Program-made: the position numbers and the translations under genes
DNA from: Dehalococcoidales bacterium
Lineage (GTDB): Bacteria > Chloroflexota > Dehalococcoidia > Dehalococcoidales > Fen-1064
Reading direction: 5' to 3'
Length of the DNA stretch: 13,976 bases
NCBI GenBank assembly: GCA_028713395.1
Contig: JAQTOJ010000025.1
Span: 1 to 13,976 of the forward strand
Notes under the pieces: model-generated
The model's database searches: none
What the model was told of the DNA's origin: nothing
What the model saw: the letters and a program-made list of their open reading frames with translations, nothing else
In this document: positions 7,399 to 13,925 of the stretch, one piece after another
How positions within the stretch are numbered: the stretch's first letter is position 1
How the letters are laid out: every line of letters begins with the position of its first letter

Positions 7399-7559
7399 TC
7401 TTGTGTTATAATTTCCCTTAACATAGCCTGAAAAGGGGTGTTTTTATGCCGGATGATGTAATTACTCTCAGCCACATGAATAAAGAACCGGGCAAGCGGC
7501 AGATTCTCAAGGATGTCACCATACAGGTGGAGCAAAAACGCTCCCCACTTTGGTTTTAA
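7399..7559 (+). pseudogene. Truncated 5' copy B of the ABC ATPase gene, with promoter
   Basis: From TCTTGTGTTATAAT through the ribosome-binding site to about codon 27 this matches the intact gene at 8370. The upstream region (promoter to ATG) is almost identical. The frame starts at ATG 7446, reads MPDDVITLSH, continues to DVTIQVEQ, then diverges and stops at TAA (7557-7559), giving 37 residues and no Walker A. Replacement differences (G-R-S-Q versus G-K-R-Q, TMSV versus TIQV) look like those between paralogues or alleles rather than random decay. Confidence 0.85.
7404..7412 (+). promoter_or_regulatory. Extended -10 element of ABC copy B
   Basis: TGTTATAAT is a TGn-extended perfect -10, identical to the one before the intact ABC gene. 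It is probably still active and would transcribe the truncated frame and antisense to hicA beyond it. Confidence 0.55.
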
Positions 7560-7589
7560 GTTGTTAGCTAAAGCCCCAATAAACAGGGC

Positions 7590-7820
7590 TTACTCTCTGT
7601 TTTTAAATTCCTCTATTGGGATGTTACTGCCGTCGATGATACTTTTCATTGTCCCCAGCGGCAATTGTTTCCCCTGATGAAAAGGAACGATTACCTGTCT
7701 GCCTGAATCATAGTTACGCCACTTTTGGTGGCTGCCGCGCTGAGAAATCAATGTAAAGCCGCATTTTTGTAGTATTTTGTTAACCTCGGCGGCTGTCAGC
7801 CGGGGGATACTGTGCGGCAT
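7590..7820 (-). CDS. hicA: HicA-family mRNA interferase toxin
   Basis: A 76-residue HicA (YcfA-like) toxin with the double-stranded-RNA-binding-like fold typical of the family: RLTAAEVNKILQKCGFTL (7-24), SQRGSHQKW (27-34 region) with the expected catalytic H31, then the strand QVIVPFHQGKQLPLGTMKSI (42-61). HicA toxins cleave mRNA and are neutralised by HicB. It starts at the last base of hicB (TAATG), so the pair is coupled with the antitoxin first. No truncation is apparent. Confidence 0.93.
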   Translation of the reverse strand: MPHSIPRLTAAEVNKILQKCGFTLISQRGSHQKWRNYDSGRQVIVPFHQGKQLPLGTMKSIIDGSNIPIEEFKNRE

Positions 7821-8026
7821 TACACGCCTACTTCAACTTCAAATACTTTGCCGTTTTTTACTTTTTTCGTGTTCGTTGGTTCGAGATATAACGCAATCGC
7901 TTCACGGGCATTGTCTAACGCTTCTTGTTCGGTATCTCCGGCGCTACAGCATCCCGGTAATTCCGGGCAGTAAGCAGCATAACTTTTTGTTTCCGGATCG
8001 TATTCAATCACTATTCTGAATTTCAT
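7820..8026 (-). CDS. hicB: HicB-family antitoxin (short form)
   Basis: A 68-residue HicB with the partial RNase H-like fold: MKFRIVIEYDPETKSYAAYC, then PELPGCCSAGDTEQEAL and the helix DNAREAIALYLE. It lacks the C-terminal ribbon-helix-helix or HTH domain that longer HicB proteins use to bind DNA, so autorepression may need another factor. The ATG at 8026 is preferred over an upstream TTG because GGTAACGGTGG precedes it and the family begins at MKF. It lies 19 bases after the HicB-like gene, suggesting a three-gene operon. Confidence 0.92.
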   Translation of the reverse strand: MKFRIVIEYDPETKSYAAYCPELPGCCSAGDTEQEALDNAREAIALYLEPTNTKKVKNGKVFEVEVGV

Positions 8027-8045
8027 AGTACCACCGTTACCTTTT

Positions 8046-8237
8046 TCATCCGACCGCGAGTTCCCCAACTTTTCTTACGTGGGGAATTTTACCGTTGTTC
8101 AGGTCTTCGTATATATCCTTGAGATGTTCTTTCAACTCATCAAGTGTTGTCCCCTGCGTTCGGTAGTCTGGATATTCGTCAAGCCACCCTACCCACAAGT
8201 CATTTTCCTGGTAGAAAACGAATTTTATTTTTTCCAT
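8046..8237 (-). CDS. Second, orphan HicB-like antitoxin
   Basis: A 63-residue protein with HicB-type features: KIKFVFYQENDLWVGWLDEY, then PDYRTQGTTLDELKEHLKDI and the tail IPHVRKVGELAV. Proteins of this subfamily are usually encoded next to their own HicA, but here the next gene is another HicB. It has no DNA-binding domain. An AGGTAGGT ribosome site precedes the ATG and an extended -10 lies at 8273-8281. It may be the leftover of a second module, or a genuine extra component of the HicBA operon; the sequence does not decide. Confidence 0.82.
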   Translation of the reverse strand: MEKIKFVFYQENDLWVGWLDEYPDYRTQGTTLDELKEHLKDIYEDLNNGKIPHVRKVGELAVG

Positions 8238-8272
8238 TTTCGATATACCTACCTGAGTTTCCGGCTACGAGA

Positions 8273-8281
8273 ATTATAGCA
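8273..8281 (-). promoter_or_regulatory. Extended -10 promoter of the hicB-like/hicB/hicA operon
   Basis: TGCTATAAT read on the minus strand is a perfect -10 with the TGn extension, 36 bases before the HicB-like start codon. It is back to back with the ABC promoter at 8328. Confidence 0.6.
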
Positions 8282-8327
8282 GAATTTATTAAACGATAAT
8301 ACGGCTAAAGAAGCATTGCACTTCTTG

Positions 8328-8336
8328 TGTTATAAT
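8328..8336 (+). promoter_or_regulatory. Extended -10 promoter of the intact ABC transporter operon
   Basis: TGTTATAAT (extended -10) lies 34 bases before the ATG at 8370, with AAGGGG as ribosome site. The segment from here to the ATG is nearly identical to copy B. Confidence 0.65.
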
Positions 8337-8369
8337 TTCCCTTAACATAGCCTGAAAAGGGGTATTTTT

Positions 8370-9299
8370 ATGCCGGATGATATAATTACTCTCAGCCATG
8401 TGAACAAAGAACTGGGCAGGAGTCAGATTCTCAAGGATGTCACCATGTCCGTCAAGCAGGGGGACATCTTCGGGTATCTGGGACCCAACGGCGCGGGTAA
8501 AACCACCACCATCCGCATCATCCTGGGCTTGATGCGCGCCAACTCCGGTTCGGTTTCCGTGCTGGGTCAAGATGTGCAGGTAGACATTACCCGCCGGAAA
8601 ATCGGTTTTGTGCTGGAAGCGGACGGACTTTACGATAACATGACCGCTACCGACAACCTGAGATATTACGCGCAGTTGTACACCGTGGCTCAGCCCTCAC
8701 AGAAAGTGACCGAGGTTTTGAAACTGGTCGGTTTATCCGATAGAGCCGGGGACAAGGTGGCGGCCTACTCCAAAGGGATGCGCCAGCGGCTAGCCTTGGC
8801 CCGCGCCATGACACCCGACCCCGAACTGCTGGTGCTGGATGAACCGACCGCCGGAGTCGACCCTACCGGCCAGATCGAAATCCGCCAGTTGATGCTGGAC
8901 CTGATCCACAAGCATGGTAAAACCATTCTGCTCAGCTCCCACAACCTGGATGAAGTACAGCGCATCTGCGATAGAATTGCGCTGATCAACAAAGGCGAAA
9001 TCAAGCTTTACGGCGAGCTGGAACAGTTGCAGCGCGCCCGCGGGCAGGGCGGCGTGGAAATCGAAACCGCCGCCGAAATTCCGCCCGCGATCATCGCCGA
9101 ACTCAAGGCGTTACCGGGGGTCTCTATCCGGGAGCAGCGGGAAAAGCTGCTGACATTGACCTTGGCCGCCAATGTGGAGGCGTTTGATATCGTCAGCCGG
9201 TTAGCTGCCCGCGGCGTGAAGATAGAAGGGTTTAAAAAACAGGCCGCCTCGCTGGAAGAAATGTACACGACGATAGTGAAAGAAGCGGAGCGTAAATAA
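8370..9299 (+). CDS. ABC transporter ATP-binding protein (ABC-2/NatA-like exporter)
   Basis: A 309-residue ATPase that powers the membrane permease encoded next. Walker A is GPNGAGKTT (38-46), the signature is YSKGMRQ (133-139), Walker B is LLVLDEPT (153-160) and the H-loop His is H191. The C-terminal ~90 residues form the extra domain seen in DrrA/NatA-type exporters of drugs, ions or lipids; the substrate cannot be read from sequence. The first ~27 codons and promoter are repeated in truncated form at 6695 and 7399. The permease starts one base after the stop, so the two form an operon. Confidence 0.95.
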   Translation: MPDDIITLSHVNKELGRSQILKDVTMSVKQGDIFGYLGPNGAGKTTTIRIILGLMRANSGSVSVLGQDVQVDITRRKIGFVLEADGLYDNMTATDNLRYYAQLYTVAQPSQKVTEVLKLVGLSDRAGDKVAAYSKGMRQRLALARAMTPDPELLVLDEPTAGVDPTGQIEIRQLMLDLIHKHGKTILLSSHNLDEVQRICDRIALINKGEIKLYGELEQLQRARGQGGVEIETAAEIPPAIIAELKALPGVSIREQREKLLTLTLAANVEAFDIVSRLAARGVKIEGFKKQAASLEEMYTTIVKEAERK

Positions 9300-9300
9300 G

Positions 9301-10038
9301 ATGAACAAGATTTGGATTATCGCGAAAAAAGATATACTAGAAGCCTTCCGCAGCCGCAGCGTTTACGTTTTTATCTTCGTTATGATCTTCCTCACTTTTA
9401 GTTTTGTCACCGGATACAGCAAACAGGTAGCATCACTCAGCGGCCAGCCGGCGATAGATGATTTCAGCCGGGCTTTTCTGAACGGGCTATCTTACACACT
9501 CCCCATGATGTTTTCCATTTTCGTCTGCTCCATCTTTGCCAACTACTCGGTGATTGTAGACAAAGCCAAACGCAACATCGAATCGCTCATGGCATCCCCG
9601 GTCAGTATCAACCAGATCTGGATGGGGAAATCGCTGGCGGTGGCCTTACCCAGTGTACTGATCGGGTTCACCGTCGCTTTGCTGAGCTACACCATTATCG
9701 ACATTGGCTTTGTCATGCCGCACACGCACTTCTTTGTCATCCCGGATATCATCGCCATTCTCTCAGCGGCGCTGATCGTTCCCGTGCTGATCTTCGCCGT
9801 GGTCACCATCGTGACCAACATTCAACTGGTGATTTCCAACCCGCGCATCGCCAATCTCGTCTTCACCATCATCTTTTTTGTGCTGTTTTTCGGGGTGAAT
9901 ACACTGGGCGCGCTGGGAATTTCTTTGAAATTTACGCCCTTTATTTATCTAGGCATGATCGCTCTTTGCGCCCTGATATCCTTCATCCTTTCCCGCTTTC
10001 TCACACGGGAAAAGGTGCTGCTTTCCAGCAAGATATAG
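9301..10038 (+). CDS. ABC-2 type transporter permease
   Basis: A 245-residue integral membrane protein with about six predicted helices (roughly 20-39, 62-84, 111-134, 148-173, 184-206, 213-233). The cytoplasmic segment DKAKRNIESLMASPVS (87-102) is the conserved loop of ABC-2 permeases, normally written as an E-rich sequence ending in LLATPVS. It starts one base after the ATPase stop codon and is surely its partner. Two permeases (a homodimer) or a second subunit would be needed; no other permease gene is in the window. Confidence 0.92.
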   Translation: MNKIWIIAKKDILEAFRSRSVYVFIFVMIFLTFSFVTGYSKQVASLSGQPAIDDFSRAFLNGLSYTLPMMFSIFVCSIFANYSVIVDKAKRNIESLMASPVSINQIWMGKSLAVALPSVLIGFTVALLSYTIIDIGFVMPHTHFFVIPDIIAILSAALIVPVLIFAVVTIVTNIQLVISNPRIANLVFTIIFFVLFFGVNTLGALGISLKFTPFIYLGMIALCALISFILSRFLTREKVLLSSKI

Positions 10039-10043
10039 GGAGT

Positions 10044-10139
10044 ATGTCATGGCAAGCCAGCAGGCGCGGCAATCTCAGGGTTGGAGAGGGCGTCCATTCC
10101 GTATTTGATACGGTATCCAGCGTATCTCCACGTGAATAG
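10044..10139 (+). CDS. Possible 31-residue peptide or remnant after the permease
   Basis: An ATG at 10044 follows close behind the permease stop (10036-10038), with AGGGAG straddling the gap, and is open for 31 codons to TAG at 10137-10139. A second ATG at 10049 in another frame is open for 19 codons. Neither product is recognised. A downstream operon gene that has been truncated, or chance, are both possible. Confidence 0.2.
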   Translation: MSWQASRRGNLRVGEGVHSVFDTVSSVSPRE

Positions 10140-10153
10140 CTAACAGCCACCCA

Positions 10154-11335
10154 TCAATTAGCCGCCGGCAGCAGCACTGTAAAAGCACTCCCTTTGCCTA
10201 ACTCGCTTTCTACTTCAATCTTCCCGCCGTGTCTTTCCACCAGCCCATAGGAGACCGAAAGCCCCAGCCCGACACCTTTCACCTCGCCCTTGGTCGTAAA
10301 GAAAGGCGTGAACAGCTTTTTCATATTCTCCGGCGCGATGCCCACGCCCGTATCGGCAAAAATGATTTTCACCATCCCATCCGCGGCTCTAACCGTGCTG
10401 ATGGTGATCTGACCCTCTTCCGGTGTGGCCTGCACAGCATTGACCATGAGGTTGACGAACACCTGCTGTATTTGCCCGAAATCCGCCATGATGGGGGGAA
10501 CAGCATCCGCTTCATTCCGCACGATTTTCACGTGTTTGATCTGCGCCTGGTGACCCACCAGCGTTATCACCTGCTCTATCACGTCTTTCACGTTCACCGG
10601 CTTCAGTGTAGGTTCGGTCTGGCGGGCGAAATCCAGTAAACTCCGCACGATTTTGGAGCAGTAGCTCACCGCATCTTCGATCTTCTTCATGTTCACGGCG
10701 AACTCGTCTTTATCGAAATTGCCGCTCGCCAGTTTCTTGGACATCAGCTTGGCGTACACCAACACCCCCGCCAGGGGATTATTGATTTCATGCGCCACCG
10801 AGGCGGAAAGCCCGCCCAGGGCGCTCATTTTCTCGGACTGTATCAGTTGTTTCTGGGTTTGCTCCAGTTGCTTGATGCTGGCATTAAGACGGTTGTTCAG
10901 GTTCAAGATTTCCTTGTAGGCATTCATCTGCCCTTCGAGGTAGTTGAGCAGCGTGGCGCCCATGCCGTTAATGATGAAAGCCAGCAGCACCAACAACAAC
11001 GTATTCAGTAAGGCATCGGTGGAGGTGGAAAGGAATATAGCGTTCGGCAGGACGATCGCCAGAAAGGCCAGCCCCCCGATGACCGCCCCTTTGAGCCGGT
11101 AGGAGATTGAAGCATACATCATCGGGTAGAAGAAAATAATGATGTAGATATCGTGGTAGGCATTCAGCACGAAATAGAAGATGTAAGCCAACAGCGCAAA
11201 AATGGCGGTAATGATCCAGAGGTGGTAGCTGCGCCAGCCGCCGGTCGCCTTGCTCCGCATCAGCCATTCCATCACCCGCGTCTGAATGTCCAGGAATTGC
11301 TCGATGATGTTTTTCTTATTTTGTTTATCTGTCAT
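10154..11335 (-). CDS. Membrane-bound sensor histidine kinase (orphan)
   Basis: A 393-residue kinase. The N-terminal part has hydrophobic segments at about 40-60, 62-76, 84-101 and 108-130, with little periplasmic sequence, so sensing is probably within or near the membrane. A coiled linker (137-170) leads to the HisKA domain with phospho-acceptor H182 in SVAHEINNPL. The ATPase domain has the N box (N295, N299), DTGVGI (328-333), FTPFFTTKG (342-350) and GVGLGLSVSYG (354-364). GGGG precedes the ATG and a TATAAT lies at 11358-11363. No response regulator is adjacent; the only receiver domain in the window is the one fused to the hydrogenase diaphorase, so a link is conceivable but unproven. Confidence 0.95.
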   Translation of the reverse strand: MTDKQNKKNIIEQFLDIQTRVMEWLMRSKATGGWRSYHLWIITAIFALLAYIFYFVLNAYHDIYIIIFFYPMMYASISYRLKGAVIGGLAFLAIVLPNAIFLSTSTDALLNTLLLVLLAFIINGMGATLLNYLEGQMNAYKEILNLNNRLNASIKQLEQTQKQLIQSEKMSALGGLSASVAHEINNPLAGVLVYAKLMSKKLASGNFDKDEFAVNMKKIEDAVSYCSKIVRSLLDFARQTEPTLKPVNVKDVIEQVITLVGHQAQIKHVKIVRNEADAVPPIMADFGQIQQVFVNLMVNAVQATPEEGQITISTVRAADGMVKIIFADTGVGIAPENMKKLFTPFFTTKGEVKGVGLGLSVSYGLVERHGGKIEVESELGKGSAFTVLLPAAN

Positions 11336-11357
11336 ATTTACCCCGTTTGTGTTGTCT

Positions 11358-11363
11358 ATTATA
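11358..11363 (-). promoter_or_regulatory. -10 element of the histidine kinase gene
   Basis: Read on the minus strand this is a perfect TATAAT, 22 bases before the start codon. The -35 region is poor and overlaps the inverted repeat at 11374-11399, which is typical of an activator-dependent promoter. Confidence 0.55.
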
Positions 11364-11373
11364 AACTATCTTG

Positions 11374-11399
11374 CGCCGGTAAGGAATTTCCAACCGGCG
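11374..11399. promoter_or_regulatory. Inverted repeat over the -35 region of the kinase promoter
   Basis: CGCCGGT (11374-11380) and ACCGGCG (11393-11399) form a 7-bp inverted repeat with a 12-base spacer. Its position suggests a binding site for a dimeric regulator of the kinase gene, but it could be chance. Confidence 0.3.
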
Positions 11400-11563
11400 A
11401 CTAACCCTGGTGCCTGATTTACCGTAACTCCCTATTTGCAGTGGGCGTTATTTCCCGCAGCCAAATTTTCTTCGTTGACACCGGCACTTTAACGAGAGTA
11501 AGCTCAATGGGAAATAGTAATGCGCATCTTCATAACAAATATTAACTCTTGAGAGGTGGGCTT

Positions 11564-12346
11564 ATGGCAGTTTCGATATATGAAAAATCGGTATCTTACT
11601 TACAAAGAGATACGCTCAGCAACCTCACGACCCTGAAATATTTATTATACTATCGCGCCAAAGCCAAAGTAGTTCTGATGGAAGACGCTAAAGACTGGGC
11701 GTTATCGGCGGTTATTCCCTCCAATCTCGTTTCATACGATACCTTGACTTACCCTCGAGCCGAAAAATCCCTCTTCATTAACGGCAACTCGAAAGAATTG
11801 AAATACCGGTTGCTCAATAAGCTGACGAATCAATGTTATATTTTAAGATTGAATGATGACCTGGATTTATCCCCGGTCAAGCAGCGATTTCATTGCGAAA
11901 GGACGCGGTGTTATGTGTCATATACAGGCTCGCAAACACCGGATATCGTCGATGATTCGTCGGTTATTGTCAGTCCGGTTATCACCGATGAAGTGCTCAG
12001 CATATTAAAAAAGAATGATTATTCGGAAGCTGAAATCAGGGGATATTTTAGATCGGGAGCAATCTGGTTTGGCCTATTCTTGAACAACGAAATAAAAAGC
12101 CTGTGTTTTGTTTATCGTAATTATGGCGATGTCTGGGAAATTGCCGGCGTGCATACAAGTGAAAACGAAAGAAGAAAGGGCTACGCGCGCCTGGTTGTGT
12201 CTGCCGCGCTGAAACACTTACGCCAGAATCATTATATCCCCCGGTATAATGTTGAACAAACGAATGTGCCGTCCGTTGCACTGGCACAGGTTCTCCAGCT
12301 AAAGCCTTTTCTCACGATTCAGCATGTTTTACTCACGCCAAAATGA
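11564..12346 (+). CDS. GNAT-family N-acetyltransferase (FR47-like)
   Basis: A 260-residue protein whose C-terminal third is a GNAT fold: a strand/loop pair EIAGVHTSENERRKGYARL (193-211) carrying the acetyl-CoA-binding RRKGYA (203-208), followed by the helix VVSAALKHLRQ. The N-terminal ~120 residues have no motif I recognise, so the acceptor substrate is unknown. The ATG at 11564 is used because GAGAGGTGGG sits just before it; a TTG at 11549 would extend it by five residues without a ribosome site. A TTGACA at 11475-11480 with TAAGCT 18 bases on is a weak promoter candidate. It is divergent from the kinase and convergent with the crotonase gene. Confidence 0.82.
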   Translation: MAVSIYEKSVSYLQRDTLSNLTTLKYLLYYRAKAKVVLMEDAKDWALSAVIPSNLVSYDTLTYPRAEKSLFINGNSKELKYRLLNKLTNQCYILRLNDDLDLSPVKQRFHCERTRCYVSYTGSQTPDIVDDSSVIVSPVITDEVLSILKKNDYSEAEIRGYFRSGAIWFGLFLNNEIKSLCFVYRNYGDVWEIAGVHTSENERRKGYARLVVSAALKHLRQNHYIPRYNVEQTNVPSVALAQVLQLKPFLTIQHVLLTPK

Positions 12347-12380
12347 ACGACGGCATAATACATTTCGCGATATTATCAGG

Positions 12381-13154
12381 CTATTTGTTCTCTTTCTTTT
12401 CCACAAATGCCCTGGTGGCTTCCGCCCGTTCCTCGTTGGTTTCCGCTAAGGCTCTCAAGGCGATCCCCACGTTCGCCCCGTTAACATCAAAAGCCGCCCA
12501 TGCCTGGTTAATCGCCTGTTTCGCCAGTATCAATGCCGCCGGACTGCGCGACGCAATCGTTGCCGCCAGCTTACGCGCCGCGGGCAACAATTCCGTGGCC
12601 GGAACCACGCGGTTCACTAACCCGATTTTCTCAGCGGTTGCCGCGTCGATGGCCTCGCCGCTCAATATCATTTCCATCGCCCAGCCTTTGCCGACTAAAG
12701 GCGAAAGTCGCCACGTTGCGCCACCCCCGGGGAAAAATCCCCGCCTGATTTCGTAGAATCCAAGAGTCGCTTTGTCCGAGGCGAGCCGGATATCGCAAGC
12801 CAATGCCATTTCCAATCCCCCGCCGATGGCGTAACCGTTAATTGCGGCAATGACCGGCTTGGTCATCTGGGATAACGCCACCGTAGCGGCCTGTCCCGCC
12901 ATGCCTTCCCAGACTTCCAGCGGCGTCGCTTTGGCGGCACTGTATTCTTTCAGATCGCGCCCGGCCGTAAAGGCTTTTTCACCCGCCCCGGTGATGATGA
13001 TTACCCGTGTTTCTTGATCTTGTTTTAATTCCGCCAGGGCTGCCACGAGTTCATCCTGCATCTGTTTGTTCAGGGCATTCTGCACCTCGGGACGGTTCAA
13101 GGTGATCATCGCCACTTGATTTTCTTTATTCAATAATATGGTTTGATAGGTCAT
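12381..13154 (-). CDS. Enoyl-CoA hydratase/isomerase (crotonase) family protein
   Basis: A 257-residue crotonase-fold enzyme acting on an acyl-CoA thioester in the cytoplasm. The oxyanion-hole segments are GAGEKAFTAGRDL and NGYAIGGGLEMALACD. Both acid/base glutamates of enoyl-CoA hydratases are present: E115 (GGGLE) and E135 (FYEI), 20 residues apart as in rat mitochondrial hydratase. Hydration of an enoyl-CoA is therefore likely, although the exact substrate is open. The ATG at 13154 is preferred over one at 13166 because GGAG lies six bases before it. It stands alone, without other beta-oxidation genes nearby. Confidence 0.92.
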   Translation of the reverse strand: MTYQTILLNKENQVAMITLNRPEVQNALNKQMQDELVAALAELKQDQETRVIIITGAGEKAFTAGRDLKEYSAAKATPLEVWEGMAGQAATVALSQMTKPVIAAINGYAIGGGLEMALACDIRLASDKATLGFYEIRRGFFPGGGATWRLSPLVGKGWAMEMILSGEAIDAATAEKIGLVNRVVPATELLPAARKLAATIASRSPAALILAKQAINQAWAAFDVNGANVGIALRALAETNEERAEATRAFVEKKENK

Positions 13155-13350
13155 TGTTTTCTCCATTTACAAAATTGTCATTCCGGGCGCCGCCAAGAAT
13201 CCAGTTCTCTTTGTGTTCCGAAAAATCCCGCCTTGTTATCACCGTCTTCCAAAAAGTCCCGATTCACCAGGTTCATACGGGATGCCGCACGCATCGGAAA
13301 GGGATTAAGGGGGATTTAGTGAATAAATCTGATATTAATTCCCTCTGTAT

Positions 13351-13369
13351 CTCCCTTTACAAAAGGGAG
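13351..13369. repeat. Perfect small hairpin in an intergenic repeat-like stretch
   Basis: CTCCCTTT-ACA-AAAGGGAG is an 8-bp stem with a 3-base loop. The flanking bases (GGGATTAAGGGGGATTT and similar) resemble dispersed intergenic repeats. There is no T-run on either side, so it is not a classic terminator. Confidence 0.45.
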
Positions 13370-13389
13370 AGAATAATATTGATTTATAT

Positions 13390-13794
13390 CTATTCCCCGA
13401 TTCCCCAATCATGATACCCCTGCCTAATCACCGCCAGATATTCCGCGGATGGTTTGGCAAAATCAGATTGCCGCCGTTTGATGTAAGCCATTGCTTTGGT
13501 TGCCTGCTCCAGGTCATTCAAGACCAGCACATTTACGTGGTCGTAGGTTGTGGGATAATCTTCAAACCGATCCAGTTTTTGCAGGTCATCTTCTGATATT
13601 TCCCAGACACCGCCCATCACCCTTTCCCCGCGGAAAGGAATGATGTTGGCAGTGGATGTTTTCAAGTCCCGGGACCAGCCGGAAAATGTTAATCGGTAGT
13701 TGGGAAGTACCGCCTGGAACCTGGGTTTGGCATCGGGGCAAATTTTCTGCATCTTTGCTTTGTTGAGTAACGATGCGTAAGCAAAATAGTACAT
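13390..13794 (-). CDS. Gamma-glutamylcyclotransferase (GGCT/AIG2)-like protein
   Basis: A 134-residue protein of the gamma-glutamylcyclotransferase superfamily, which releases 5-oxoproline from gamma-glutamyl amines or peptides. The N-terminal substrate loop reads FAYASLL (4-10), where the family commonly has YGSN/YGSL. The GGVWEISEDDLQKLDRFE stretch (61-78) ends in the probable catalytic E78. GGAGAG lies just before the ATG. A TATAAT lies at 13830-13835. The Gly-to-Ala change in the loop suggests a different substrate; the actual one is unknown. Confidence 0.85.
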   Translation of the reverse strand: MYYFAYASLLNKAKMQKICPDAKPRFQAVLPNYRLTFSGWSRDLKTSTANIIPFRGERVMGGVWEISEDDLQKLDRFEDYPTTYDHVNVLVLNDLEQATKAMAYIKRRQSDFAKPSAEYLAVIRQGYHDWGIGE

Positions 13795-13829
13795 CTTTCT
13801 CTCCAGACCGGGAATCTGCCGGTGTTCAC

Positions 13830-13835
13830 ATTATA
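13830..13835 (-). promoter_or_regulatory. -10 element of the GGCT-like gene
   Basis: A perfect TATAAT on the minus strand, 35 bases upstream of the start codon; no clear -35 is seen. It overlaps the divergent promoter region of the gene starting at 13926. Confidence 0.5.
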
Positions 13836-13853
13836 CAGGATGGGGATTCGTCT

Positions 13854-13883
13854 TTGCCATCCGGTAAAGAGACAGGTTACAAT
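13854..13883 (+). promoter_or_regulatory. Promoter of the gene starting at 13926
   Basis: TTGCCA (13854-13859, five of six) and TACAAT (13878-13883, five of six) are separated by 18 bases and lie 42 bases before the ATG. Confidence 0.55.
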
Positions 13884-13925
13884 AAGATTAGCCATTCATC
13901 ATAATAAAAACAAGGCAGGCAGAAA

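Noticed and set aside
7245..7535. A minus-strand 96-codon frame across ABC copy B
   Set aside because: It is antisense to copy B and overlaps the antitoxin start; a related frame opposite the intact ABC gene start (8289-8570) shows it merely mirrors the duplicated ABC sequence.
4601..8340. Transposase, integrase or CRISPR array in the accessory island
   Set aside because: No open frame has a transposase or integrase motif and no regularly spaced repeats are present; the repeats are three unevenly spaced gene starts and two terminators.
10107..10126. A 6-bp hairpin (GATACG...CGTATC) between the permease and the kinase
   Set aside because: The stem is short and there is no T-run, so a terminator cannot be supported.
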